NCBI GenBank assembly: GCA_944386335.1
Contig: CALXAQ010000113.1
Coordinates: forward strand, 1 to 41,769
Source: an uncultured Clostridia bacterium
Lineage (GTDB): Bacteria; Bacillota; Clostridia; TANB77; CAG-508
Direction of reading: 5' to 3'
Length of the DNA: 41,769 nucleotides
Below, one piece after another: positions 8,105-16,010 of this stretch (its first letter is position 1; each line of letters begins with the position of its first letter). The notes beneath the pieces are model-generated. The model searched no databases. It saw only the letters and a program-made list of their open reading frames with translations, and was not told where the DNA came from. Both the position numbers and the translations under genes were made by a program.

Positions 8105-8899
8105 CTATTCTTTTTCGATTTCTTCTATAATTTCTCTACCTGTCATTTCACAAGGAATATTTATTCTTTTAATAAAATTCTTATCAAAGTTATTAAAGTT
8201 ATTTATTCCAATATCATAAAATTGCATAGCTATACCATTATTATGCAAGGCTCTTACGGTTTCGTTTGTATAAGCACCATAAGGATAAGCAAATACTTTT
8301 AAATCTTTTTTTCCTAAATTGTTTTCTATAATTTTATAAGATTCAAGAACATCATCACGAATTTCTCTTACAGGGACTTTATTATAAAATATATGTCTTG
8401 TACCATGGCTATATATTTCCACAAGTCCACTATTTTGCATTTCTAAACAGTTATCCCAACTTAAATATTTTATATTATTAATTTCTTTACCAATATTATT
8501 GGTAACTATAAAAATGGATGCTTTAACTTTGTATTTTCTTAAAATGGGGTAGACATATTCATAATTGCTGTAATATCCATCGTCAAAAGTTATTAAAATA
8601 GGTTTTGTTGGTAGTTCTATTTTACCATTATAAGCATCATAAAGTTCTTTAATAGATATAGGAGTATATCCATTTTCAATAATTACTTTTATATTTTCTT
8701 CAAAACTTTCTGGTGTATTTATATAGTTATAGTTGTCAGGATCAGTTTCAGGAATAACAGTTACAAAATTATGATAAAGTAATATAGGAACTTTAATATC
8801 ATCTTTTTCATTATGAAAATATTTACTTATAATTAATAAAATACTTATTATTACCATAATGAATACTAATAGGAGTAATAAATTTTTTTTATTCATCAT
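8105..8899 (-). CDS. Membrane-anchored polysaccharide deacetylase (PgaB/IcaB-like)
   Basis: The 264-residue CE4-family protein has an N-terminal membrane segment at about residues 6-28. LLYHNF and ITFDDGYYSNYEYVYPIL contain the motif 1 Asp pair. SHGTRH supplies the metal-binding His residues, and YPYGAYTNE is motif 3. This start motif order matches extracellular deacetylases of poly-N-acetylglucosamine. Two tandem ATGs (8899 and 8896) follow AGAGGTG; 8899 is given. It is divergent from a family 2 glycosyltransferase with a 106-base intergenic region, suggesting a joint role in an exopolysaccharide. Confidence 0.85.
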   Translation of the reverse strand: MMNKKNLLLLLVFIMVIISILLIISKYFHNEKDDIKVPILLYHNFVTVIPETDPDNYNYINTPESFEENIKVIIENGYTPISIKELYDAYNGKIELPTKPILITFDDGYYSNYEYVYPILRKYKVKASIFIVTNNIGKEINNIKYLSWDNCLEMQNSGLVEIYSHGTRHIFYNKVPVREIRDDVLESYKIIENNLGKKDLKVFAYPYGAYTNETVRALHNNGIAMQFYDIGINNFNNFDKNFIKRINIPCEMTGREIIEEIEKE

Positions 8900-9005
8900 T
8901 GTTTCACCTCTATATATTATATGCAATATTAAAAATATCGACATATTTCTACAATTATCACCTTTATATATCACTGTTCATACGATATATAAGGGGGGTG
9001 AAAAA

Positions 9006-10283
9006 ATGTTTTTAATTTCGATTGCAGTTGCACTATTATATTTCATTTTTTCAATATTTATAGGAATTAATTGGGTGAATGATATAGCCTGTTATTTTGG
9101 ATATTTTCTGGCAATATATGTTGTAACTTTTATAGCTTTAATACCTGGTTTCAATTATATATTTACTTTTGTTAGTTTGCTTTGCAATAAAAACAAGAAA
9201 AAAAAGTGTTGTGCTTCAAAAAATGAGGCTGTCACTATATTAATACCAGTATATAATTCTAAAAAATGTATAAAAGAAACAATAAAATCTATTCAAAATC
9301 AAAAATACAATGGAAATATCTATATTAATGTTATAGATGATGGTTCAACAGATGGTTCTTTAGAATTATTAAGAGAAATAAGTTCAGCAGAAAATATCAA
9401 TCTTATTGAATCATCTCATATCGGCAAAGCATCAGCTTTAAATAAAGGCTTACAATGTGCATCTACAGATTATATTATTACAGTAGATAGCGATACTATC
9501 CTTCATCCATTAGCTGTGCAAAATATAATGAATAAATTAGTTGATTCTGATGAGAAAACAGTTGCAACAGCTGGATGCTTATTTGTAAAGAATGCTAAAA
9601 AAAGTTTTGTAACCAAGTTACAAGAGTGGGATTATACATTGGGAATTTTTGGAGTAAAAATGCTACAAGGAAATTATAATTCTACATTAGTGGTGCAAGG
9701 GGCATTTAGTGCATATAAAACAGAATATTTAAAAGAAATTGGTGGATGGCAAAACTATGTGGGAGAAGATATTGTTCTAACTTGGGAATTATTAAACAAA
9801 GGATACAAGACCAATTTTGCTCAAAATGCTATTGCATTTACAGAAGTTCCAGAAAAATGGAGTAAGTTAGGTAAACAAAGAAAAAGATGGGCTAGAGGTA
9901 TGATAGAGGCGTTTAAAAGAGTAAAAGTATTAATATCAAGAAAACTTAATGTAAAATCCAAAATATTAATGTGCTTAAATATATTTTTCCCTTTTATAGA
10001 TTTAGCACTTCTAATATTTGTTCCATTAGGACTTATTTTATTACTGTTAGGGAATCCATTATTAATTGGATGGATTTCGTTACTTGTAATTCCTTTTGGA
10101 TTATTGCTTTGCTTATTGATTGAATCTAAAAGGAAAAATATGTTAAAAGAAATAGATTGTAGATTAGAAAAAAGAAGTAAGTTTGCATTTATAATTTATG
10201 TGTTATTATATGCCTTTATTTTAGCACCTTTCTGTCTGATAGGTTATATCTCAGAATTAGTCAATTTTAAAAAAGAATGGTAA
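9006..10283 (+). CDS. Family 2 glycosyltransferase, processive polysaccharide synthase type
   Basis: The 425-residue membrane protein has two N-terminal helices, a GT-A domain at about 75-320 and C-terminal helices. Catalytic signatures are VIDDGSTDG, VDSD (DxD), GGWQNYVGED and QRKRWARG (the Q/RxxRW motif of processive synthases). It is similar in layout to poly-GlcNAc synthases (IcaA/PgaC). ATG 9006 follows AAGGGGGGTG. The divergent deacetylase supports a poly-N-acetylglucosamine-like product, but the polymer cannot be proved from sequence. A strong terminator follows. Confidence 0.87.
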   Translation: MFLISIAVALLYFIFSIFIGINWVNDIACYFGYFLAIYVVTFIALIPGFNYIFTFVSLLCNKNKKKKCCASKNEAVTILIPVYNSKKCIKETIKSIQNQKYNGNIYINVIDDGSTDGSLELLREISSAENINLIESSHIGKASALNKGLQCASTDYIITVDSDTILHPLAVQNIMNKLVDSDEKTVATAGCLFVKNAKKSFVTKLQEWDYTLGIFGVKMLQGNYNSTLVVQGAFSAYKTEYLKEIGGWQNYVGEDIVLTWELLNKGYKTNFAQNAIAFTEVPEKWSKLGKQRKRWARGMIEAFKRVKVLISRKLNVKSKILMCLNIFFPFIDLALLIFVPLGLILLLLGNPLLIGWISLLVIPFGLLLCLLIESKRKNMLKEIDCRLEKRSKFAFIIYVLLYAFILAPFCLIGYISELVNFKKEW

Positions 10284-10322
10284 AGCATTTATGAAAAATT
10301 ATATATACAAATTTTAAATTTA

Positions 10323-10367
10323 AAATTACTTTATACGAAAGTATAGAGTAATTTTTAGCATTTTTTT
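10323..10367 (+). terminator. Terminator after the glycosyltransferase gene
   Basis: A 14-bp stem (10323-10336 with 10341-10354, one wobble pair) with a GAAA tetraloop, followed by T-rich sequence. Confidence 0.8.
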
Positions 10368-10431
10368 AATAAATTTTTTGCAGAGTACAATCTAGCAAAA
10401 CGAAAAAAAGAAAAATTTATTGGTAAATCTT

Positions 10432-10460
10432 TTGACTTTTACCAAAAATTATAGTATAAT
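10432..10460 (+). promoter_or_regulatory. Strong promoter for the CarD gene
   Basis: TTGACT (10432-10437), a 17-base spacer, then TATAAT (10455-10460). The roughly 75-base leader holds an A/T-rich hairpin near 10479-10503. Confidence 0.8.
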
Positions 10461-10542
10461 ATAAATGGTGGTTAAAAAAGAAAAAGAAAATTTTTTCTTT
10501 TTGCTTAAAATGTAAAAAAGCTAGAAGGGAGTGTCAAAATAA

Positions 10543-11130
10543 ATGTTTAATGTAGGTGATAAAATTGTATATCCAATGCATGGAGCAGGAACAATAGATG
10601 CCATAGAAGAGAAGGATATTTTAGGAGAGAAGCAAGCATATTATATTATAAAAATGCCAGGAGAAGTAAAGGTTATGGTACCAACTGCAAGGGCAGAAGA
10701 AATTGGAGTAAGAAATGTAATTGATAAGGAAAATGCAGGAAAAGTATTAGCAATTTTAGAAGAAAATGAAACAGAAATGTCTAATAATTGGAATAAAAGA
10801 TATAGAGATAATATGGAAAAGATGAAAAGCGGAGATATCTATGAAGTGGCAGATGTAGTAAGAAATCTAGCTTTTAAACAAAAAGAAAAAGGATTATCTA
10901 CAGGTGAAAAAAAGATGCTTAACAATGCAAAACAAATTTTAGTAAGTGAACTTGTACTTGCAGAACATGCATCACAAGAAGATGTAGAGAAAATGGTAGA
11001 AAATAAAATAGAGATGTCTTTTGAAGAATATAAAGTACATGATACTACTATAAATACAAATCCTAGTGAAATAGGAAAAGAAGTAGTAAAAAAATTTATA
11101 CCTTTTGATGGAACAGGAACACAAGTATAA
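10543..11130 (+). CDS. CarD-family RNA polymerase-binding regulator
   Basis: The 195-residue protein would stabilise open promoter complexes by binding the polymerase beta subunit. The N-terminal Tudor-like RNAP-interaction domain (1-60) starts FNVGDKIVYPMHGAGTID. The rest is a helical DNA-binding domain with LAFKQKEKGLSTGEKKML, matching CarD/CdnL proteins. The tail after about residue 160 is less conserved. The start follows AAGGGAG at a somewhat long spacing of 11 bases. It is monocistronic between a strong promoter and a terminator. Confidence 0.9.
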   Translation: MFNVGDKIVYPMHGAGTIDAIEEKDILGEKQAYYIIKMPGEVKVMVPTARAEEIGVRNVIDKENAGKVLAILEENETEMSNNWNKRYRDNMEKMKSGDIYEVADVVRNLAFKQKEKGLSTGEKKMLNNAKQILVSELVLAEHASQEDVEKMVENKIEMSFEEYKVHDTTINTNPSEIGKEVVKKFIPFDGTGTQV

Positions 11131-11158
11131 TATTTATATAAATGAATAAGAACATAAG

Positions 11159-11187
11159 AAAATGACGACATTTATCGTCATTTTTTC
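11159..11187 (+). terminator. Terminator after the CarD gene
   Basis: A stem AAAATGACGA/TCGTCATTTT with a 6-base loop is followed by TTTT. A repeat copy starts immediately after. Confidence 0.85.
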
Positions 11188-11189
11188 AT

Positions 11190-11234
11190 GTGATAGGAAA
11201 TTTCTCCGAAATTCCTATTATATAAAAACACATT
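11190..11234 (+). repeat. Hairpin repeat copy 2
   Basis: TGATAGGAAATTTC and GAAATTCCTATTA form a hairpin, followed by TATAAAAACACATT. It matches the copies at 6890 and 35372 and directly abuts the CarD terminator. Confidence 0.75.
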
Positions 11235-11268
11235 CCACAGAAAAATTGCAAAGCAATTTTTCTGTGGA
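11234..11268. other. Perfect 16-bp hairpin without a T tract
   Basis: TCCACAGAAAAATTGC (11234-11249) pairs perfectly with 11253-11268 around an AAA loop. No T run follows, so it is not a standard terminator. The rest of 11131-11451 holds the CarD terminator, repeat copy 2, an unusually GC-rich patch at 11278-11296 and the dnaG promoter. A 62-codon frame through it looks spurious. Confidence 0.7.
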
Positions 11269-11346
11269 CAAACAAAGACGCGGGCATTACAGCGTTATAA
11301 ATAGCAAAAAAGTTATTCATGTTTGCTTTTGTTCTGTCTGTAGAAT

Positions 11347-11376
11347 TTGACAAAAAGGGTAAGAAAAAAATAGAAT
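11347..11376 (+). promoter_or_regulatory. Promoter for the dnaG-rpoD operon
   Basis: TTGACA (11347-11352), an 18-base spacer, then TAGAAT (11371-11376), 76 bases upstream of dnaG. Confidence 0.6.
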
Positions 11377-11451
11377 TTTACATAATACAAAAGAAGGATT
11401 TAGATTTATTATGTCGAATAATATAATTATGATGAAGAAAGGTAAGCCAGA

Positions 11452-13245
11452 ATGGTACGATATAGTGAAGAAATAGTAGAAGAAATAAGAAGTAAAAATG
11501 ATATTGTAGATGTAATATCACAATATGTAGTTTTGAGGAGAAGTGGTAGAAACTTTTTTGGACTATGTCCATTTCATAAAGAAAAATCACCTTCTTTTTC
11601 TGTCTCACCAGATAAGCAAATTTTTCATTGTTTTGGCTGTGGTGTAGGAGGTAATGTACTACATTTTATTAGTAAAATTGAAAATGTTAGTTTTAGAGAA
11701 GCGATAGAATTACTTGCAGAAAAAGTAGGAGTGGAATTACCTACTTTAGAAAATGATGCAGATAATAAAATACTTGCTTTAAAAAAGAAAGTTTATGAAA
11801 TCAACCAAATAGCGGCAGAATTTTATCATCAAAATTTATATAATACAGCAAAGGCAAAACTAGCACAGGAATATGTAAAAAAAAGAAAATTAGATAATAA
11901 AACATTAAAAAATTTTTTAATAGGATATGCTGGAAATTATAATGAGTTGTATCAATTATTAAAACAAAAAGGATATTCCGAAGAAGAAATATTAGCGTCT
12001 AGTCTAGTAAGTAAAATGTCAGATGGAAAAATGGTAGATCGTTTTCGAAAAAGATTAATGTTCCCAATTCAAGATGTTAGAAATCGAGTAATAGCATTTG
12101 GTGGACGAGTATTAGATGATAGCAAGCCTAAATATATTAATTCACCAGAGAACATTGTATATAGTAAAGGAAGACATTTATTTGGATTAAATGTGGCTAA
12201 AAAAATAGAAACAAAAATGCAGAAAATTATTATAGTAGAAGGATACATGGATGCGATTTCTCTTCATCAAAGAGGAATACACAATGCAGTAGCATCTTTA
12301 GGAACTGCTTTAACAGAAGCACAGGGGCATTTACTTCGCAACAATAGTGAACAAGTCATTATTGGTTATGATGCAGATGGTGCTGGACAAGCTGCCACAA
12401 TGAGAGGATTAGAAATTTTGCAAAATATGGGATGCGATATTCGTATTTTGCAAATAGAAGGAGCAAAAGATCCAGATGAATTTGTAGTAAAATATGGACC
12501 AGAAAGATTTGTCAAACAAGTAGATAAATCCATTTCTTTAGTAGAATATAAAGTAAAGGTATTACGTAGTAGTTTAGATATAGAACAGACAAACGATAAA
12601 ATAAAATTTTTAAAAGAAATTGCAAAGGTCCTTGCTCGTATAGATAATGAAATCGAAAGACAAGTTTATGCAGATAATATAGCAAAAGAATATCAAGTTT
12701 CTAAAGAAGCTATTTATGCCGAAATAGAAAAGCTAAAAAAATCAGCAGGTTCAGGAAGAAAAGTTTTAGAAAATGCTAAACCTCAAATACAGTTTACAAA
12801 AAAAGAAGAAGTAGGACAAAAAAAAAAAAAAAGAGAACGCTTGATGATTTATTTGTTAGTGAATTATCCTCAAGAAAGCTATATGCCTTTAAAACAAACA
12901 ATATTACCAGAAGATTTTAATGATAAAAGAAATAAAAAAAAAAAAAAAAAATTGTATGAAGAAATCGAAAAAGGAAATAGTAATATTAGTAATACATTGT
13001 TAGATTGTTTTGAAGATGAAGAAACAATTAACTATTTATCCTGGATTATGTCATATGATTTTGAAATTACAGAATTAGATAAGTGTATAGAAGATGTTAT
13101 AAATAGCTATATAAAAGAGAAAACAGTAAAAAGAAGAAATGAGATTATTAAGGAATTAGAAGATAAATCTACCAAGGCAGAACAAGTAGAACTATTAGAA
13201 AAAGAGTTAAATACAATCATTATAAAATTGGCTAAAATGAAATAG
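11452..13245 (+). CDS. dnaG: DNA primase
   Basis: The 597-residue enzyme makes RNA primers for replication. The CHC2 zinc domain is complete (Cys39, His42, Cys60, Cys63). The TOPRIM core has IIIVEGYMDAISL and GYDADGAGQAA. The C-terminal region would bind DnaB helicase. Two very long A runs lie in frame, A15 at 12818-12832 and A18 at 12934-12951; they encode Lys-rich linkers on either side of the start of the helicase-binding region. These are likely transcriptional slippage sites and hard for sequencers. rpoD follows 12 bases after the stop, the classic macromolecular synthesis operon. Confidence 0.95.
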   Translation: MVRYSEEIVEEIRSKNDIVDVISQYVVLRRSGRNFFGLCPFHKEKSPSFSVSPDKQIFHCFGCGVGGNVLHFISKIENVSFREAIELLAEKVGVELPTLENDADNKILALKKKVYEINQIAAEFYHQNLYNTAKAKLAQEYVKKRKLDNKTLKNFLIGYAGNYNELYQLLKQKGYSEEEILASSLVSKMSDGKMVDRFRKRLMFPIQDVRNRVIAFGGRVLDDSKPKYINSPENIVYSKGRHLFGLNVAKKIETKMQKIIIVEGYMDAISLHQRGIHNAVASLGTALTEAQGHLLRNNSEQVIIGYDADGAGQAATMRGLEILQNMGCDIRILQIEGAKDPDEFVVKYGPERFVKQVDKSISLVEYKVKVLRSSLDIEQTNDKIKFLKEIAKVLARIDNEIERQVYADNIAKEYQVSKEAIYAEIEKLKKSAGSGRKVLENAKPQIQFTKKEEVGQKKKKRERLMIYLLVNYPQESYMPLKQTILPEDFNDKRNKKKKKKLYEEIEKGNSNISNTLLDCFEDEETINYLSWIMSYDFEITELDKCIEDVINSYIKEKTVKRRNEIIKELEDKSTKAEQVELLEKELNTIIIKLAKMK

Positions 13246-13257
13246 GAGGGTTTTGAA

Positions 13258-14415
13258 GTGAAAGAAACTGAAAAAAAAGAAGTACAAAAACAAGAAATAG
13301 AAAAAAAAGAAAAAGTAGAGAAAAACATAGAAGAGAATAAAAAGGCAGAAGATAAAGTAAAAGAAATTATAGAAAAAGCAAAATCAAAGGGAAAAATTAC
13401 GTATGGGGAACTTGCTACAGAATTAGATGAAGCCAATCCAGATCAAATAGATAAAGTATTTGATGCTTTTGAAGATCTAGGAGTAGACATTTTGCAAGAA
13501 GATTTAGAAGAGCCAGATATTGAAGATTTACAAGAAGTAGAAGATATTCCTATAGAAGATATGGATTTAAATAATATGGATGGGGTAAATATAGATGACC
13601 CTGTTAGAATGTATTTAAGAGAAATTGGAAGAATCCCACTTCTTACGTATGATGAAGAATTAGAACTTGCAAAAAGAGTACTAGAAGGAGACGAAGAAGC
13701 AAAGCAAAAATTAGTAGAGTCTAATTTAAGATTAGTAGTAAGTATTGCTAAAAAATATGTAGGAAGAGGAATGCTATTTTTAGATTTAATTCAAGAAGGA
13801 AATATGGGACTTATAAAGGCAGTAGAGAAATTTGATTATACAAAAGGATTTAAATTTAGTACTTATGCAACTTGGTGGATTAGACAAGCTATTACAAGAG
13901 CAATAGCAGATCAAGCAAGAACAATAAGAATTCCAGTACACATGGTAGAAACAATTAATAAACTAATTCGTACTTCAAGACATTTATTACAACAAATGGG
14001 AAGGGAACCAACGCCTGAAGAAATAGCAAAGGAAATGGAAATTCCAGTAGAAAAAGTGATGGAAATACAAAAAATAGCACAAGATCCAGTATCATTAGAA
14101 ACACCAATAGGAGAAGAAGATGATAGCCATTTAGGGGATTTTATTCAAGATGATGATAGTCCTGCACCACAAGATGCTGCAGCATATACTATGTTAAAAG
14201 AACAACTAGAAGAAGTAATGAATACTTTAACACCGAGAGAAGCAAAGGTATTAAAATTAAGATTCGGGTTAGAAGATGGAAAAGCACGTACTTTAGAAGA
14301 AGTAGGAAAAGAATTTATGGTAACAAGAGAAAGAATCAGACAAATAGAAGCAAAAGCATTAAGAAAACTAAGACACCCAAGTAGAAGTAAAAAATTAAAA
14401 GATTATATGAACTAA
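13258..14415 (+). CDS. rpoD: Primary sigma factor RpoD (sigma A)
   Basis: The 385-residue housekeeping sigma factor starts at GTG 13258, seven bases after AGGAGGG. A Lys/Glu-rich N terminus leads to region 1.1 (about 35-80). Region 1.2 contains DPVRMYLREIGRIPLL, and region 2 contains EGNMGLIKAVEKFDY and FSTYATWWIRQAI, which bind the -10 element. Region 4 contains VTRERIRQIEAKALRKL, which reads TTGACA. This fits the promoters listed in this window. It is the last gene of the dnaG operon. Confidence 0.96.
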   Translation: MKETEKKEVQKQEIEKKEKVEKNIEENKKAEDKVKEIIEKAKSKGKITYGELATELDEANPDQIDKVFDAFEDLGVDILQEDLEEPDIEDLQEVEDIPIEDMDLNNMDGVNIDDPVRMYLREIGRIPLLTYDEELELAKRVLEGDEEAKQKLVESNLRLVVSIAKKYVGRGMLFLDLIQEGNMGLIKAVEKFDYTKGFKFSTYATWWIRQAITRAIADQARTIRIPVHMVETINKLIRTSRHLLQQMGREPTPEEIAKEMEIPVEKVMEIQKIAQDPVSLETPIGEEDDSHLGDFIQDDDSPAPQDAAAYTMLKEQLEEVMNTLTPREAKVLKLRFGLEDGKARTLEEVGKEFMVTRERIRQIEAKALRKLRHPSRSKKLKDYMN

Positions 14416-14431
14416 GAGATTTTATAAGATT

Positions 14432-14462
14432 AGTTGGGGTAGTAAAACTCCAACTATATTTG
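14432..14462 (+). terminator. Terminator after rpoD
   Basis: An 8-bp stem AGTTGGGG/CTCCAACT is followed by ATATTTGTGT. The T tract is weak. Confidence 0.6.
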
Positions 14463-14498
14463 TGTAATAGGAAATTTCTATTTTGTTCTGCAAAAAAA
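14462..14498 (+). repeat. Hairpin repeat copy 3, degenerate
   Basis: GTGTAATAGGAAATTTCT matches the left arm of the repeat family. The right arm is largely lost (ATTTTGTTCTGCAAAAAA). It lies directly after the rpoD terminator, as other copies follow theirs. Confidence 0.55.
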
Positions 14499-14531
14499 AA
14501 TACTGCATTTATCAAATATAAGATAAATGCA
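14492..14531 (-). terminator. Terminator after tRNA-Met
   Basis: On the minus strand, a perfect 10-bp stem (14504-14513 with 14522-14531) is followed two bases later by nine T. Confidence 0.85.
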
Positions 14532-14543
14532 ATACGCTATCTA

Positions 14544-14620
14544 TGGTAGCGAAAAGTGGATTCGAACCACCGACCTGCCGGGTATGAACCGGATGCTCTA
14601 GCCAACTGAGCTATTTCGCC
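14544..14620 (-). tRNA. tRNA-Met (CAT), elongator
   Basis: The minus strand starts GGCGAAATAGCTCAG, has anticodon loop TTCATAC, T arm GGTGGTTCGAATCCACT and encoded CCA, 77 bases in all. The first base pair is G1-C72 (acceptor GGCGAAA with TTTCGCT plus A), which argues against initiator tRNA. Ile2 (lysidine-modified CAT) is the main alternative, but overall similarity favours Met. Confidence 0.92.
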
Positions 14621-14756
14621 ATATCTAAATAAGACAAGTATTATTATACTGTCAAATCCTATATTTGTCAATATAAAAAAGAAATTTTTCTAAAATCTTT
14701 GCTAGAAATTTTAGAAAAATTTCTAAATTTATCACTTTTATGGCATAAAACAAATA

Positions 14757-15143
14757 TTAAAGAGATAATTCATTATCATCTTTTTGCTTTGATTTAGTAG
14801 AAGTTTTTCTTTGAGAAGTTACTTCTGATTGGTTTGCTTGAGAAATTTGTTTTGCTTTTTCTAATTTATCTGGGGAAAGAGTAGATGCTCTGGGAGTAGT
14901 AACTCTTGTAGATGTTTTAGACATTTTTTCTATAGCATCAATTACTTTTTCATGTTGTACCTCATAATGAGCTACTGATTTCTGGCATTCTTCTAAAGCT
15001 TCTAAAGTAGAGATATCTTCTTCTGGAAAACTCTGTTCTAATGAGGCTGTACTTTCTTCTTCTTTAAAAAGATCTTTCATATTATGAAAAAAGATAACAA
15101 ATCTATCTTTTAATTTTTTTCTTTCTGTAACAGTTGGTTCCAT
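14757..15143 (-). CDS. Hypothetical protein, 128 residues
   Basis: I do not recognise this protein. It is hydrophilic with no membrane segment. The N-terminal 75 residues look helical (KLKDRFVIFFHNMKDLFKEE and EECQKSVAHYEVQHEKV). The tail is rich in Ser, Thr, Lys and Gln and probably disordered. Its ribosome binding site, GGAGGTG, lies 27 bases before the only usable ATG, and an 8-bp hairpin fills the gap. A likely promoter is at 15206-15234. It is a single gene downstream of no obvious partner. Confidence 0.65.
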   Translation of the reverse strand: MEPTVTERKKLKDRFVIFFHNMKDLFKEEESTASLEQSFPEEDISTLEALEECQKSVAHYEVQHEKVIDAIEKMSKTSTRVTTPRASTLSPDKLEKAKQISQANQSEVTSQRKTSTKSKQKDDNELSL

Positions 15144-15148
15144 TTTTT

Positions 15149-15177
15149 TTCTTAACAGATGTTAAGAATTCACCTCC
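15149..15177 (-). promoter_or_regulatory. Hairpin between ribosome binding site and start codon
   Basis: On the minus strand, GGAGGTG (RC of 15171-15177) is followed by TTCTTAAC-ATCT-GTTAAGAA and then AAAAA-ATG. Folding the 8-bp hairpin would bring the binding site to about seven bases from the ATG. No alternative start codon lies at normal spacing. Confidence 0.65.
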
Positions 15178-15205
15178 TCTAAAATTGTCTACATTTACAT
15201 TATAT

Positions 15206-15234
15206 ATATTAACATAAATTGTAAAAAAAAGCAA
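15206..15234 (-). promoter_or_regulatory. Possible promoter for the 128-residue hypothetical
   Basis: On the minus strand, TTGCTT, a 17-base spacer and TAATAT. The region is very A/T-rich, so chance matches are likely. Confidence 0.4.
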
Positions 15235-15442
15235 TTCTTTTTTAAAAAAAAGATAAAAATCCTAAAAAACTTATAGACAAAAGGTGACAAAAAAACAATG
15301 CAAATAGTATAGTTTTGACAATGTATGACATAATAGAGGTAAAATGGTGTAAGTTGTTGTCGAAAAAGCAAGATGAAAAATGCTTGCCAAAACAAAAAAA
15401 CAGGAATACAATGGAAAAAATATTTGGGAAAGGGGAAAACAA

Positions 15443-15721
15443 ATGAAAAATTTGTATGGAAGTATTGTAATCAAAAAGGAATTAAAGGAGAAAGGTCAAG
15501 AAATACAAGAGCATGTGAACTATTATAAATTGAAAAATAAGAAATTTGGCTTGGAAATAGTAAAAGAGAATGAAGAAAAACAAAAAATAGAAATTACAAA
15601 TGTGAGAGATATTACAGATGACGAACAAAAAATAAATGATGTGCTTAATTTCTTAGTGATAAAAGAAGTAATGCCAGATGCACCAGATATCATAGAAGAT
15701 TTAGTAAAACAATATATTTAA
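15443..15721 (+). CDS. Small hypothetical protein, DUF6514-like
   Basis: A 92-residue protein starts MKNLYGSIVIKKELKEKGQ after AAAGGGG. The pattern of beta strands (YYKLKNKKFGLEIVKEN) followed by ITDDEQKINDVLNFLV and a C-terminal helix resembles the short clostridial DUF6514 group; this is recall, not a search. No function is known. A TTGACA at 15315 with TAAAAT at 15340 (19-base spacing) is a possible promoter. The longer in-frame extension to 15380 has no ribosome binding site. Confidence 0.6.
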   Translation: MKNLYGSIVIKKELKEKGQEIQEHVNYYKLKNKKFGLEIVKENEEKQKIEITNVRDITDDEQKINDVLNFLVIKEVMPDAPDIIEDLVKQYI

Positions 15722-15774
15722 AAAATAGAACAGGAAAGAGGATTCAGTCTAATCTTCTTTCTGTTCTATTTTCT
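15721..15774. terminator. Bidirectional terminator
   Basis: A long imperfect stem of about 22 bp, with outer arms AAAATAGAACAG and CTGTTCTATTTT, lies between two convergent genes. It has A-rich and T-rich flanks, so it works in both directions. The end of the minus-strand gene reads into it. Confidence 0.85.
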
Positions 15775-15965
15775 TTGTTAGAAGGATTACATAGTTTTTC
15801 ATATTCTTTGCATTTTATCTTATATTCTAGCTGTTGAGTTAAATAGCGATAATACATGTAAGCTTGCTCGTATTGAGCAATAGGGTTAAACATACTATTA
15901 TCCATATTACTTTCTTCATAAGGGTTATATCCATAGAAATTATTATAATCCATATTTTTATCCAT
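15744..15965 (-). CDS. Small Tyr/Asn-rich hypothetical protein
   Basis: The 73-residue protein is rich in Tyr, Asn and Met near the N terminus (MDYNNFYGYNPYEESN). A helical region, AQYEQAYMYYRYLTQQLEYKIKCKEYEKL, has two Cys-bearing heptads nearby. AGAGGTG lies six bases before ATG 15965. It lies 45 bases downstream of ylbJ on the same strand, so the two are probably co-transcribed, and composition is compatible with a spore-associated role. That is inference. Its stop is UGA, rare in this window. Confidence 0.6.
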   Translation of the reverse strand: MDKNMDYNNFYGYNPYEESNMDNSMFNPIAQYEQAYMYYRYLTQQLEYKIKCKEYEKLCNPSNKENRTERRLD

Positions 15966-16010
15966 ATAGAACACCTCTTTAGTAAAATATATGAAAAGGA
16001 AATAAAATTA

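Noticed and set aside
11162..11350. 62-codon open frame between carD and dnaG
   Set aside because: It runs through the carD terminator, repeat copy 2 and the perfect hairpin, with no ribosome binding site. It is read as intergenic sequence.
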